Source: JAAXHB01 sp965221635 (lineage in GTDB: Bacteria > Actinomycetota > Acidimicrobiia > Acidimicrobiales > Aldehydirespiratoraceae). Taken from it: 64,000 nt of DNA. The stretch lies in assembly GCA_965221635.1 (NCBI GenBank), contig OZ244902.1:868001-932000 (forward strand), written 5' to 3'. Made by a program: the position numbers and the translations under genes. The notes under the pieces are model-generated. The model was given only the letters and a program-made list of their open reading frames with translations, did not search any database and was not told the DNA's origin. Below are positions 43,425-53,667 of this stretch, piece by piece. Positions within the stretch are counted from its first letter, which is position 1; each line of letters begins with the position of its first letter.

Positions 43425-46400
43425 TCAGTTGTCGGGGCGTTGGTCGCCGAACTCTTCGACTGTTGCGGTGCCGTCTCCGTCGGTGTCCGCACGCAACGCC
43501 GGGTACTCACCGGACGTGCCGAAATCCCAGGCGCTGTCCCATGCGGTGTACATGGTGCTTTGGGCGCCACCGCCGGTGAGTTCAGCGGTGGTCTTGGCGA
43601 AACCGCCTGCGCTGGTGGTGAGCCCGGTGACGGTTTGATCCCAGTAGCTGTAGATGGTGTCGGTGCTGGAGTTGGCTATGCCGACGAGCCCGCCGGTGTT
43701 CTTGTTGCCCACCACGGTGCCCCGCGAGTAGCTGTGCTGAATGCCGAAGCCGTTGTTGACTCCCGCCAGTCCACCCACACGGTTCTTGCCGGTGACATGA
43801 CCGGTGGCGTAGCTGTCGGTGATGAACCCGCCGTTGCTCTGCCCCACGAGACCGCCCACGCGACGCGCGCCGTCGATCTGGCCGGTGGCGAAGCTGTGGG
43901 TGATGGTGCTGTTGGTGTAACCCACCAGTCCGCCCGCGACGCGCCCGGTGGCGGTGATGTCCACCTTGCTGTAGCTGTAGGTGACCTGGTTGGTGGTCTC
44001 GCCGATGAGACCACCAACCCATCCGTCGCCGCTGATCTTGCCCGTGGACGACGAATGGCTCACCGGCGCGTAGCTCAGGCCCACCAGCGCTCCGGTGTTG
44101 TAGTCACCGCCGGTGATGTCCACGTTGTCCAGGTGCAACCGGTTCACCGCGGCGCTGTAGGTGAGTTCGCCGAACAGGCCCACGTAGTTCTGGTTGCGGT
44201 CGATGTGCAGGTTGCTGATCGCGTGGCCGTTGCCCTCAAGACGCGCGCTGTAGCTGCTGATTGGCTCCCAGCCTGCGCCGTTGTTCCAGTACAGGTCACC
44301 TGAGTCCGGCTGCCCGCTGGCGTTGGTGTCCAGGTTGATGTCTGCTGCGAGTTCGTACCCCGAGCAGCCACTGTCGGGGCATCCCATGGCGTCGTGCTGC
44401 CCGCCCACGAAAGCGTCGTAGTAAGAAGTGGCGTCACCCGAACCGGGCGTGCCTGTGCCGGCCGGGTCCCAGCGGATCGCGTTGAGCTGCGCGGGGGTGG
44501 TCACCTCGATCAGGCCGTCATCATCAAGGTCGTAGTCGTTGAAGCGCTGCCCGCCGAACTCGAACCACGAGGCCTGCCCGTCGCTGTTGAAGTCCACCAT
44601 CAACACCGGGTATTCCTTCGAGTTGCCGAAATCCCACGCCGGGTTGCTCCAAGTGGCGTAGATGCCTGTGTAGTCATCGGCGCTCACTGCGGTTTCGCTG
44701 TCGCCTTGCAGGGCCGCGGTGGTCTGCGAGGTGCCACCTCCGGCGCTGGTGGCCACACCGGTGGTGGTGCTGTCCCAGTAGGCGTCGCTGTCAACCGACG
44801 CCGAATTCTCAGCGAGGCCCACCAAACCACCAATGTTCACAGCCGCGCTCAGCGGCCCGGTGGCGTAACCCTCATGCACCGTTCCGCCGCTCATGCGCCC
44901 GATCAGCCCACCCACGCTGGAGCCGCTGCCACCAGGGCCGGTTACCGAACCGAACGCGTACGCGAACTCCACGGTGGTGGTCTCAGCCAAACCGATCAGC
45001 CCGCCACCAAGATGGGCCTGCCCCGACGGGGCGTTCACCGTCACCTTCGACTCGGCGTAAGAACGTGAAACCTTCGCATTCAACGCCCTGCCGATGAGGC
45101 CGCCCACGTCGTTGGTGCCCGTGACCGCGGCATGCGAGTAGCTCTCGGTGATCTCCACCTGAGAATCCTTGAACGTTCCCGCCAAACCACCGGTGGTGCC
45201 CGAGGGTGCGTTGCCCACAACGGTGCCGGTCACCCCGACACGGCTGATCGGTGCTCGACCGGTGCCCACCAACGCGCCCACGTCGGCCTTGTTTCCTGTC
45301 ACGGTGATGCTCACATCGGCCAGCACCAAGTTGCGCAGGCTCGCAGTGGGAGCGGTCTGCGCAAACAAGCCGTACGAATCGTCACCACCCGCGGACTCGT
45401 TGATGAACAAGTTCGAGATCGTGTGACCGTTGCCGTCAAAGGCAGCCCGGTACTTGGGCCCTATCGGCGCCCAGCCCTTGCCGGCGTTCCACCACACACC
45501 CCCGTGATCGGCGGCGTCCACGTCACCATCACCATCAGAGTCGAAATCAAGACTCGTGGTGAGTTCGTAACCGGTACACACCTGATCGTCGGCGAGGGTT
45601 TCGTCCTCGTTGCAACCCATACCGGCAGCCGCGGTGGGGAACGCCGCTCCGTAGGCAATGTGATCGGCGTCGGTGACCGCACCGTCACCGTCCAGATCCA
45701 AACGCAGCGCGTCGAGTTGCGCCAGGTTGCCCACCTCGATCAAGCCGTCGTCGTCCGCGTCGTAATCCAGTGCGGAGACCACCGTCACCACAAAGGTGGC
45801 CGTGCCCGTTTGGCCGTAGTAGTCGGTGGCCACCACGCTCACCACGGCTGTGCCCACCGCCACGCCGGTAACGGTGAGCAAATCGGTGGCGGCGTCCAAC
45901 GCCACGGTCGCGACCGCCGCGTCCGAACTGGACGCCGTGTAGGACAAGGCGCCCTGAACCCCAACGTCGAACACCTCTGCGCCACTGGGTTCAACCTCCC
46001 GCGCCACCTTGCCGGTGACCGCGATGGTCTGATCGGCGATCGGGTTGACCGCGGAGGGGGCGCTGGTGTTGCGCTGGGTGCCGAACTCTTCCCAACTCGA
46101 GGCGCCGTCACCGTCGAAGTCCGCCACCAGAGCGGGGTATTCGATTTCGTTGCCGAAATGCCACAACGGGTCCGCCCACGTGTTGTAGATGCCGCTGTAG
46201 GCGTCGGCGTTCACCACTGTGTCCGTGTCGGAACGCAACTGTGCGGTGGTCTTCACGGCGCCACCGGCGGCACTGGCCGTTGCGGTGGTGGTGTCACCGT
46301 CCCAGTAGGCGTCGGAGTCCACCGTGGCGCCGGAGGTGGCGGTGCCCACGAGCCCGCCGAGCCCGCCGGGGAAGTTCTGGAAGGTTGCGTACTTGATGGA

Positions 46401-49343
46401 ACCAGAAGCGAAGCCCTCACCCACGCTGCCACCCACCATCGAACCCACAAGGCCGCCAACGTCGGTGCTGGGCTGCCACGGCGCGGACACCGCTGAGGTG
46501 GAGTACGCGTAGTCAAAGGTGGACGCCTCGGCGTGACCCACCAGTCCGCCCACTCGATGCCCGGGCGCATCCGCGTTGGGGTTCACCACGGGCCCGGTGG
46601 AGTAGCTGCGCGTGAGCGTGAGGTTCATGGCGCGCCCCACCAGTCCGCCCACGTCGTTGTTGCCGGTGACCGCAGCGGTGGAGTAGCTCTCAAGCAGGCG
46701 AATCCCGGTTCCCTTGAAGGTTCCCACGATGCCACCGGTGGTGCCCTGCTTGCCAGTGCCCGACACCTTGCCGGTGACTCCCACGCGAATGATCGAAGCA
46801 CGCGAAATGCCCGCCAGAGCGCCCACGTCGGGTTTGTCGCCCACCACGGAAATGTCGGTGTCGGCGAGCACCAAACCGCTCACGATCGCCGACGAAGCGA
46901 ACTCGGCGAACAAACCGAACGAGTCGTCTCCGCCGTCGGGTTCGTCGATGTACAGATTGGAGATGGTGTGCCCGTTGCCGTGGAACGTGGTGCGATACGT
47001 GCCGGTTGCACTGTCGATCGGATCCCAGCCCTTGCCGCTGTTCCAGTAGGCCCCGGCGTGATCGGCGGCGTCCACGTCACCGTCACCGTCGCTGTCAAAG
47101 TTGAGATCGGCCTCCAGTTCGTAACCGGCGCAACCGTCGGTGGGGCATCCCATGGCGGCAATGGCGTTCGCGAACGCCGCGGTGTAGTTGGCGGCGTCGG
47201 TGGAGTCATCAGCGGTTCCGTCGCCGTTGAGATCCCATCGCATTGCGTTGAACTGGGCGAGGTTGCGAATTTCGAGCAGGCCGTCGTCGTCGCCGTCGTA
47301 GTCCACGTTGGTGGTCACCGAAACGGTCACCGTGGTGCTCACGCTCGCACCATCGGCGTCGGTGGCGGTGATCACAAGGGGACGATCACCCGAGGCGTTC
47401 GCGATCACGTTCACCGTGGCGGTGGCCGCGTCGAGGGTCGCGGAATGGTACGACTCGTGCTGTGTGGTCACCGAGTAGGTGAGCGTGGTGCTCTCAGGAT
47501 CAGAGAACACCTCACTGCCCGACGTTTCCAGGGCGATCGAACCCCGCCCGTAAAGGGGCAGGGTGAGAGCGGCAGGCGAGTTGGCCACCACCGGGAACTG
47601 GTGACCCACCGCCACCTGAAACTCGGCGAAGGTGGAGTTTCCGTCGTTGTCGGTGGCGGTAACCCGGATCGTGGAGGTGCCCTTTGCCACGCCGGTGATG
47701 GTCACGGTGTCGCCGTCGCTGTTGAGCGCAACGGTGGCCACCGCGGTGTCCGAGGAAGCCGCGCTGTAGGTGAGGGTGTCGCCGTCGCAGTCACCGAACA
47801 CCGGGTTGGCGCCCTCGAGGGCAACCGTGGCGGTGGCGCCTATCGCTACTTGTTGACCGGCGATGTCGCGGTTCTTGTGCAGGTGCGTGTCGGCTCGCTG
47901 GGTGCCGAACTCGGCCGAGGTTGCGGTGCCGTCACCGTTGAAGTCCGCCACCAGGGCGGGATAAGCGCAGTCGGTGCCGAAGTCCCAAGTGGCGGCCGTC
48001 CAGGTGTTGTAGATCCCGGAGTAGTCGGGGGCGGCAACGGTGGTGTTGGTGTCGGTTTGCAGCTCGGAGGTGGTTTTGCCGGTGCCGCCGCCGCTGGTTG
48101 ACTGGCCCGTGGAGGTGGTGTCCCAATACGAGTCGGCGCTCACAACGTTGTGGTTGCCGTAACTGAACCCCAACAATCCGCCGAAATCACCAGTGGCGGT
48201 GCCCGACGACACAGCGCCGGTGGCGAAGGACTCCTCAACGGTGGCATAAAACATCTGGCCCACAAGGGCGCCCACACTCGCATCGGTGCCTTTTGTGGCC
48301 GACACCGGGCCCGTGGAGTAGGACTGCTCCACCTTGCCGTCCGAGAACATGCTGCCCACGAGCCCGCCCACCAGGCACCTGCAGTTCTCGGAGGTCACCG
48401 CGCCGGTTGCGTAGCTTCGTTTCACGGTGGCTCTGGAGACCTCGCCGACCAGTCCACCCATTTCGCTGGTGCCGTCCAGTTTGTCGACGGTCACCGTCGC
48501 GGTGGAGTAGCTGTCGACGATCAAAGCGGTGGACACGTTCGAGGGGGTGCGATGCTGCCCCACCAGTCCGCCCACCTCGCTCGCTCCCTTGAACGGAGGC
48601 GGCGGGCTGGTCACATTCACCTTCCCCGTGGAGTGCACGCCGCGCAATGTGCCGTGGTTGTGACCGGCCACGATTCCAACCGCCACGTTGATCCCCGTAG
48701 CCGACACCGAGGCGTCAACCACGCCAAGGTGTCGAACCTCTCCGGTCATGCCGACATTCTCGAACAAGCCGTACTCGTCGAGGAACTGTGTTTGTTGAGC
48801 CTTGATGAACAAGTTGGAGATGGTGTGGTTGTTGCCCTCGAAGGTGGCGGTGTACTCCACACCGATGGGGATCCACCCGGCGCCGGCGTTCCAGTAGGCG
48901 CCGGCGTGGTCCGTGGCGTCCACGTCGCCATCGTTGTCGGAGTCGAAGTCCAGGTTGGCGTTCAGTTCGTAACCGGTACACGCCGGTGTCACCGCGTCGG
49001 AGTCGCACCCCATGGTGGTGGCGGCGTTGGGGAACGCAGCGTCATATGAGGACTGGTTGTCCGTCACGTCCACGGCGCCGTCGCCGTCGAGGTCCCAGCG
49101 CAAGGCGTTCAGTTGCGCCAGGTTGGCGATTTCGATCAGGCCGTCGTCGTCGGTGTCGTAGTCGACCTCGGTGGGTGGGGTCTGGGCGCCCAGTGGCGCC
49201 GGTGCCGCCACCACAAGCAGCGCCGCAACCAGTGCGGTGACCGACACGCTCACCACGGCGCGCGCCCGGTGTGTTTGGCGCCTGGGCTTGAACAAGACTC
49301 CAGCCGCTTGATCGTTGTCGGTGCAACCGGCAAACAACCACAT
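43425..49343 (-). CDS. Giant modular GLUG-repeat surface protein (adhesin-like)
   Basis: 1972 residues from the ATG at 49343, with GAGGGGGG upstream. A signal peptide follows (VVSVSVTALVAALLVVAAP, cleavage near LGAQTPP). Four modules each start with a Ca-binding-like line (YDTDDDGLIEIANLAQLNAL, YDGDDDGLLEIRNLAQFNAM, YDADDDGLIEVGNLAQLDAL, YDLDDDGLIEVTTPAQLNAI) near residues 60, 680, 1190 and 1600. Each contains several GLUG-type units (VGGLVGxxxxxTVxxSYATG) and ends with YPALVxDFxxDGxxSxxEFGxQR. Ig-like/BIG2-like stretches lie between. No LPXTG or C-terminal helix is seen, so the anchor is unclear. A secreted adhesin or matrix protein is likely. Confidence 0.9.
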   Translation of the reverse strand: MWLFAGCTDNDQAAGVLFKPRRQTHRARAVVSVSVTALVAALLVVAAPAPLGAQTPPTEVDYDTDDDGLIEIANLAQLNALRWDLDGDGAVDVTDNQSSYDAAFPNAATTMGCDSDAVTPACTGYELNANLDFDSDNDGDVDATDHAGAYWNAGAGWIPIGVEYTATFEGNNHTISNLFIKAQQTQFLDEYGLFENVGMTGEVRHLGVVDASVSATGINVAVGIVAGHNHGTLRGVHSTGKVNVTSPPPPFKGASEVGGLVGQHRTPSNVSTALIVDSYSTATVTVDKLDGTSEMGGLVGEVSRATVKRSYATGAVTSENCRCLVGGLVGSMFSDGKVEQSYSTGPVSATKGTDASVGALVGQMFYATVEESFATGAVSSGTATGDFGGLLGFSYGNHNVVSADSYWDTTSTGQSTSGGGTGKTTSELQTDTNTTVAAPDYSGIYNTWTAATWDFGTDCAYPALVADFNGDGTATSAEFGTQRADTHLHKNRDIAGQQVAIGATATVALEGANPVFGDCDGDTLTYSAASSDTAVATVALNSDGDTVTITGVAKGTSTIRVTATDNDGNSTFAEFQVAVGHQFPVVANSPAALTLPLYGRGSIALETSGSEVFSDPESTTLTYSVTTQHESYHSATLDAATATVNVIANASGDRPLVITATDADGASVSTTVTVSVTTNVDYDGDDDGLLEIRNLAQFNAMRWDLNGDGTADDSTDAANYTAAFANAIAAMGCPTDGCAGYELEADLNFDSDGDGDVDAADHAGAYWNSGKGWDPIDSATGTYRTTFHGNGHTISNLYIDEPDGGDDSFGLFAEFASSAIVSGLVLADTDISVVGDKPDVGALAGISRASIIRVGVTGKVSGTGKQGTTGGIVGTFKGTGIRLLESYSTAAVTGNNDVGGLVGRAMNLTLTRSYSTGPVVNPNADAPGHRVGGLVGHAEASTFDYAYSTSAVSAPWQPSTDVGGLVGSMVGGSVGEGFASGSIKYATFQNFPGGLGGLVGTATSGATVDSDAYWDGDTTTATASAAGGAVKTTAQLRSDTDTVVNADAYSGIYNTWADPLWHFGNEIEYPALVADFDGDGASSWEEFGTQRNTSAPSAVNPIADQTIAVTGKVAREVEPSGAEVFDVGVQGALSYTASSSDAAVATVALDAATDLLTVTGVAVGTAVVSVVATDYYGQTGTATFVVTVVSALDYDADDDGLIEVGNLAQLDALRLDLDGDGAVTDADHIAYGAAFPTAAAGMGCNEDETLADDQVCTGYELTTSLDFDSDGDGDVDAADHGGVWWNAGKGWAPIGPKYRAAFDGNGHTISNLFINESAGGDDSYGLFAQTAPTASLRNLVLADVSITVTGNKADVGALVGTGRAPISRVGVTGTVVGNAPSGTTGGLAGTFKDSQVEITESYSHAAVTGTNDVGGLIGRALNAKVSRSYAESKVTVNAPSGQAHLGGGLIGLAETTTVEFAYAFGSVTGPGGSGSSVGGLIGRMSGGTVHEGYATGPLSAAVNIGGLVGLAENSASVDSDAYWDSTTTGVATSAGGGTSQTTAALQGDSETAVSADDYTGIYATWSNPAWDFGNSKEYPVLMVDFNSDGQASWFEFGGQRFNDYDLDDDGLIEVTTPAQLNAIRWDPAGTGTPGSGDATSYYDAFVGGQHDAMGCPDSGCSGYELAADINLDTNASGQPDSGDLYWNNGAGWEPISSYSARLEGNGHAISNLHIDRNQNYVGLFGELTYSAAVNRLHLDNVDITGGDYNTGALVGLSYAPVSHSSSTGKISGDGWVGGLIGETTNQVTYSYSKVDITATGRVAGGLVGYTNSTITHSFATGQIDGARRVGGLVGQSNGGFITDSYATGHVTGKNRVGGLAGVNNGFGIQHSYSRGTVVGNKNTGGLVGIANSSTDTIYSYWDQTVTGLTTSAGGFAKTTAELTGGGAQSTMYTAWDSAWDFGTSGEYPALRADTDGDGTATVEEFGDQRPDN

Positions 49344-49611
49344 CGTTTGACCCCCCTCAAAGTGTTCGGGAGCGCACAATACCAATTGTCGCGCCTGGAA
49401 TACCAGCGAAACGGTGGCCACCCGCGGTCGGCGCCCGCCAAATCGAACACAGCGACCCGCCGAATCACAGAGGGCGCTCAGCGACACCGCCCCATCAGCG
49501 CGTTCAAGAGGGCCTCACCGTGGATCGCCGGGCCTGCCGAACGGCGAGTTTGGGTTCAGTCCACGACAGGAGCAATGGACGCCGCTTGACGGTGGGCGGT
49601 AGGGTCGGATT

Positions 49612-50802
49612 GTGATCACCGATGCTCCCGCGGCGCCGGTAACAGAGCGCCTTCAAGCCCACGTCGCCGAAACCGCCGGCCTGGTGAACGCCCCGCTGGC
49701 GAGCCCCATGTTGCAGCCCTACGAGGTGTACGACCAGGAGCTGTTCGACCTGGAAATGGTGCGAGTGTTCGCCCGTTCGTGGGTGTGGCTGGGCGACACC
49801 GAAGATCTGGTGAACCCCGGCGACTTCATCACCGGCACCATCGGCTACCAGCCGGTGATGGTGGTGCGCCAGCACGACGGCACAGTGCGGGGCTTTCTCA
49901 ACAACTGCCGCCACCGGGCGTCCGGGTTGCTGTTCGAACCGGCCGGCAACTGCGGCAACACCATGACCTGCCCGTACCACAACTGGGCCTACTCCATAGA
50001 CGGCCGCCTCGTGGGCGTGCCCGACCGCAAACGCATGTACCCCAACGGCACACTCCCGGCGCAGGATTACGGGCTGGTGCCGTTCCGGGTGGAGTTGGCG
50101 TGGGACAAGTTGGTGTTCGGGTGCCTGTCGCAGCGAGCGCCGAGCTTCAGGGAGTGGATTGCGCCCCTGGCGGAGCGTTACGACCTGTACGGGTTCTCCA
50201 ATTTCACCCGTTATCACCGTGAGCTCGACGAGACCTACCCGATCAACTGGAAGGCATTCGCGGAGAACTCCAACGACGACTACCACGTGCGTTTCGTGCA
50301 TCGCCGCCTGAACCACCTGCGCAAGCAGATGGACACCATCGTGCGTTTCGAGGGTCGCACGTGCAGCGGGTTCAAACCGCACTCCGACGCCGAGGACGAC
50401 ACCGGAGGACGAACCGACCTCACCCCGGAGCAGCTCAAGGGCCACTACGCCGATTTCATCTACCCCAACCTCACGCCGCTGCCGTACCCCACGCAGTTGA
50501 TAATGGTGCGCGCCGATCCGATCGCTCCCGACCGCACTCGCCTGTTCAGCCGGATTTACGGCATCGACAAGTCCATAGAGGAGCAGGAACTGCAACTCGA
50601 ACGCCTCGCCGACACCAACAAAGAGGACACAGACATGGTCACCGAGTTGATGAAGAACCTGCGGTCGCCGTTTTACCGGGTTGGGCCTGCTTCCACTTGG
50701 GAAGGCCGAGCGGCGCACGTGATGAAACTCGTTCGCGCCGACGTGGCCACCCCCCTCGCCCCCAACGAGTTCACCCCCGCCTCAGCCGGGGCGGCGTCGT
50801 GA
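49612..50802 (+). CDS. Rieske oxygenase alpha subunit (benzoate-dioxygenase-like)
   Basis: 396 residues from a GTG at 49612. Rieske motif NNCRHRA and CPYHNWAYS near residues 98-130; iron site ENSNDDYHVRFVHRR. Length and motifs fit the large subunit of an aromatic-ring-hydroxylating dioxygenase. An aldolase-like gene follows immediately and the beta subunit comes after that, so alpha and beta are not adjacent. Confidence 0.92.
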   Translation: MITDAPAAPVTERLQAHVAETAGLVNAPLASPMLQPYEVYDQELFDLEMVRVFARSWVWLGDTEDLVNPGDFITGTIGYQPVMVVRQHDGTVRGFLNNCRHRASGLLFEPAGNCGNTMTCPYHNWAYSIDGRLVGVPDRKRMYPNGTLPAQDYGLVPFRVELAWDKLVFGCLSQRAPSFREWIAPLAERYDLYGFSNFTRYHRELDETYPINWKAFAENSNDDYHVRFVHRRLNHLRKQMDTIVRFEGRTCSGFKPHSDAEDDTGGRTDLTPEQLKGHYADFIYPNLTPLPYPTQLIMVRADPIAPDRTRLFSRIYGIDKSIEEQELQLERLADTNKEDTDMVTELMKNLRSPFYRVGPASTWEGRAAHVMKLVRADVATPLAPNEFTPASAGAAS

Positions 50803-50812
50803 GGCACCCACG

Positions 50813-51589
50813 ATGAGCGCGACAGTTCATTCCGCGGTGGGTGCCGGCAAGCGGCGTCGCATGGCCCGGCTCTTTCGGCCCGACGGACGCGCGGTGCTTG
50901 TGGCCATGGACCACCCCGCCTACATGGGCGCCGGGGTTCCCCCCCATGCGGTGGACGCGATCGCGCCGGCAGGGCCCGACGGGATTCTCGCCACATGGCA
51001 TCTGGCCCGAAGCAGACCCGAGGCGTTCGCCGGTAGCGGGCTGGTGCTGCGAGTGGACGGCGGCGTGTCCGACCTGGCCGGCAAGGGCGCAGAGGACACC
51101 ACATCGATGCTGTACCGCGCCGAGCAGGCCGCTGTGGCCGGCGCCGACGCTGTTGTGATCATGGTGTTCCCCGGCGCCGCCGACGAGCATCACTCGCTGC
51201 TGCGGCTTGCGGCGTTGGTCGGGGAGTGCGAGCAGTTGGGACTGGTGGTGCTGGCCGAGTCGATCCCCGGCGGTTGGGCGCAGGCCGTGCCCTGGAACGC
51301 CGAAAACGTCGCCCGCGGCGCCCGCATTGCGGTGGAGCTCGGGGCGGACATCGTGAAGACCGTTTGCCCCGGCCCGCCCGAGGAGTTCGCCGCGGTCACC
51401 GCTGCGTGCCCGGCGCCTGTGGTGGCGCTCGGTGGCCCCAAAATGGACAACGAGGACGACGTTGTGGCCACAGCCGCAGGGGTGGTGGCCGCCGGTGGAG
51501 CAGGGGTGGCGTTCGGGCGCAACGTGTGGGGGTCGGCGGATCCCGCGGCACTCACAAGGCGCCTCTTGGAAGCTGTCCACGCCCAGTAG
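50813..51589 (+). CDS. Class I aldolase of the DhnA/LsrF family
   Basis: 258 residues, 10 bp after the oxygenase gene. Motifs: AVLVAMDHPAYMG (substrate-binding Asp-His), VELGADIVKTVCPGPPEEF with the Schiff-base Lys, and VVALGGPKMDN. Enzymes of this family cleave or thiolyse phosphorylated or small keto-acid substrates. It may process a ring-cleavage or side-chain product made by the oxygenases around it (inference). Confidence 0.85.
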   Translation: MSATVHSAVGAGKRRRMARLFRPDGRAVLVAMDHPAYMGAGVPPHAVDAIAPAGPDGILATWHLARSRPEAFAGSGLVLRVDGGVSDLAGKGAEDTTSMLYRAEQAAVAGADAVVIMVFPGAADEHHSLLRLAALVGECEQLGLVVLAESIPGGWAQAVPWNAENVARGARIAVELGADIVKTVCPGPPEEFAAVTAACPAPVVALGGPKMDNEDDVVATAAGVVAAGGAGVAFGRNVWGSADPAALTRRLLEAVHAQ

Positions 51590-51612
51590 CCCGTGCGCGT
51601 CGGGCGCCAACG

Positions 51613-52155
51613 ATGATCAACAACACCATCTACGAGCGGCTGATGTGGCTGGCGTCGGCAGGCGAGCACAACCTCGGGCCGCCCGATCCCGGGTTGCGCG
51701 CCGGGTGCGAGCAGGCGTTGTTTCACGAAGCCCGGCTGCTGGACGACCGTCTGCACCGGGCTTGGCTTGATCGCTTCACCGACGACTGCGTGTACTGGGT
51801 GCCACTCGACACCGACGGCGACCCGCGGCGTCAGGTGTCGTACCTGCTTGATGACAAGCACCGCATGACCGACCGCATCGGCTTGCTCGAAACCGGCTGG
51901 GCCCACGCGCAGAATCCGCCGTCACGCACCACCCGAGTGGTATCCAACACCGAGGCCTGGCCCCTCGACGGCGGCCAAACGCTGGCACGCTGCTCGGTGG
52001 TGGTGTGGGAACACCGCCGAGATCGACTCACCCCGTTCGTGAGCCGCAACGACTACGTGTTCGCCGCGCTCGGCGAAGGCTGGGCCGTGCGTTTCAAGAT
52101 CGTGCGACTGGTGGATCGCACCGGCGACGTCCCCAAGTTCTCGTTCGTGCTGTAA
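51613..52155 (+). CDS. Aromatic-ring-hydroxylating dioxygenase beta subunit
   Basis: 180 residues from the ATG at 51613; this is the small subunit fold (cystatin/NTF2-like). Features: HEARLLDDRLHRAWLDRFTD, CVYWVPLD and FVSRNDYVFA. It would form an alpha3beta3 enzyme with the alpha subunit at 49612 or the one at 52342. The order alpha-aldolase-beta-alpha is unusual. Confidence 0.9.
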   Translation: MINNTIYERLMWLASAGEHNLGPPDPGLRAGCEQALFHEARLLDDRLHRAWLDRFTDDCVYWVPLDTDGDPRRQVSYLLDDKHRMTDRIGLLETGWAHAQNPPSRTTRVVSNTEAWPLDGGQTLARCSVVVWEHRRDRLTPFVSRNDYVFAALGEGWAVRFKIVRLVDRTGDVPKFSFVL

Positions 52156-52341
52156 GCGGCTTCTCGTTGGGGCCGTGGCTCCGATTCTCCTCGTGTGGTC
52201 CCACCCGGCATCAAGGGTCAGCCCGCCGGCAGCCGGCCCCGGAACCGGACGGGTACCGGGTGGCGCGGTAAGTTCGCAGCCGGGCCTGGGCCCTTTGGGT
52301 GGTTCCGGCGACTGCGATCGGATTCAAGGATTGCCACAGCA

Positions 52342-53667
52342 ATGAGCGCGCTCGACCATCTCGATTCGCTGGTGCAACCGCATCGGGTTCATCGCAGCGC
52401 CTACACCGAACCGGCCGTCTTCGAGGCTGAGATGGGTCGGATCTTCGGGGGCGCATGGGTGTACATCGCGCACGAAAGCCAGGTGAGCGAACCCAACGAC
52501 TTCCTGGCCACGAGGATGGGTTTGCGCCCGGTGATCGTCACCCGTGACGGCCACGGTGACCTGCACGTGTTGTTCAACCGTTGCGCGCATCGGGCGTCCA
52601 CCGTGTGTCAAGCGGAGCAAGGCTCGGCCCGCAACTTCCAGTGCGGATATCACGGCTGGACGTACTCCAACCGTGGTGACCTGCTCAACGTGCCCTTCGC
52701 CGACGGTTACCCGGCCGATTTCCACAAGAGCGACCACGGCCTGGCTCAAGCGCCCCGCCTGGGCATCTACAGGGGCCTGATCTTCGCCACGCTCAACCTC
52801 GATGCGCCCGATCTGACAGCGTGGCTGGGCCCGGCCGGGCCTCTGATCGACGAGTTCATGGATCGCTGCCCGTCAGGTCGCATCGAGGTGCGCAACCACC
52901 AGCGGATGATCTACCGGGGCAACTGGAAGCTGGCCTGGGACAACGCCGGCGACGGGCTGCACCCCACGTTCGCTCATCGCAGTTTCGTGCTGCTCAATGA
53001 ACGCCTTCACGGCGGGGCGAGGTCGCTGTCGCAGTTCAAGTCCAGCCCTGACGACACCGGCATGTACGGCGCCGATCTGGGCAACGGGCACATGTTCGTG
53101 GATCAGCGTCCGGGGCTCGAGCAGTCGTTCTGGGAGACGCAGCGACCGATCCCGGGACGCGACACCTACGCCCGCAAGATCGCAGCAGACCATGGGGATG
53201 CCGCCGCGGAAGTGCTGGAGTTGGCGCCAGGGTCGATGATCAACCTGTCGATCTTTCCGAACCTGCTGATCAAGGGCAACCATCTCGAAACCGTCGATCC
53301 TGTGTCGGTGGACGAAACCAGGCTTCACACCTGGGTGGCCGCCGCGGCGGGCGCGCCAGAGGAGGTGAACGTGTTGCGGATGCGCATAGCGGAGGACTTC
53401 CCCAGCCTCGGCAACCCCGACGACCTGGAGCTGTTCGAACGCTGCCAGCAAGGCCTGGCAACCATGCCCGAGGTTGAGTGGGTGGACATGAGCAAAGGCC
53501 TTGGCCACCCCCTCGACGAAGCCGACCCGGGCGGGATCGTGCGAGCGCCGGTCACCTGGGAGGGCCCGATGCGTGGCTACCTGCGAGCCTGGCGCGAGTT
53601 GATGGGCGCGGAAGTGAAGCTCACCACCTGCGGCGCCAAAGACGTGATCCGCGAGGTGGCCGCGTGA
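52342..53667 (+). CDS. Rieske oxygenase alpha subunit (second in the cluster)
   Basis: 441 residues from the ATG at 52342 (AAGGA 10-12 nt upstream). Rieske motif NRCAHRA and CGYHGWTY; iron-site residues DNAGDGLHPTFAHRS, in which the usual Glu-Asn-x-x-Asp reads Asp-Asn-Ala-Gly-Asp. The 186 bp before it hold nothing I can identify. It overlaps the next gene (GTGA at 53664). Confidence 0.92.
   Translation: MSALDHLDSLVQPHRVHRSAYTEPAVFEAEMGRIFGGAWVYIAHESQVSEPNDFLATRMGLRPVIVTRDGHGDLHVLFNRCAHRASTVCQAEQGSARNFQCGYHGWTYSNRGDLLNVPFADGYPADFHKSDHGLAQAPRLGIYRGLIFATLNLDAPDLTAWLGPAGPLIDEFMDRCPSGRIEVRNHQRMIYRGNWKLAWDNAGDGLHPTFAHRSFVLLNERLHGGARSLSQFKSSPDDTGMYGADLGNGHMFVDQRPGLEQSFWETQRPIPGRDTYARKIAADHGDAAAEVLELAPGSMINLSIFPNLLIKGNHLETVDPVSVDETRLHTWVAAAAGAPEEVNVLRMRIAEDFPSLGNPDDLELFERCQQGLATMPEVEWVDMSKGLGHPLDEADPGGIVRAPVTWEGPMRGYLRAWRELMGAEVKLTTCGAKDVIREVAA

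Noticed and set aside
46533..48101. Plus-strand open frame of 522 codons inside the giant repeat protein region.
   Set aside because: Shadow of the repeat protein, with repeated Gly/Val/His-rich sequence from the same repeats.
43425..49343. Regular repeats here as a CRISPR array.
   Set aside because: The repeats are coding, diverged, and of protein-module size, without short identical repeats and spacers.
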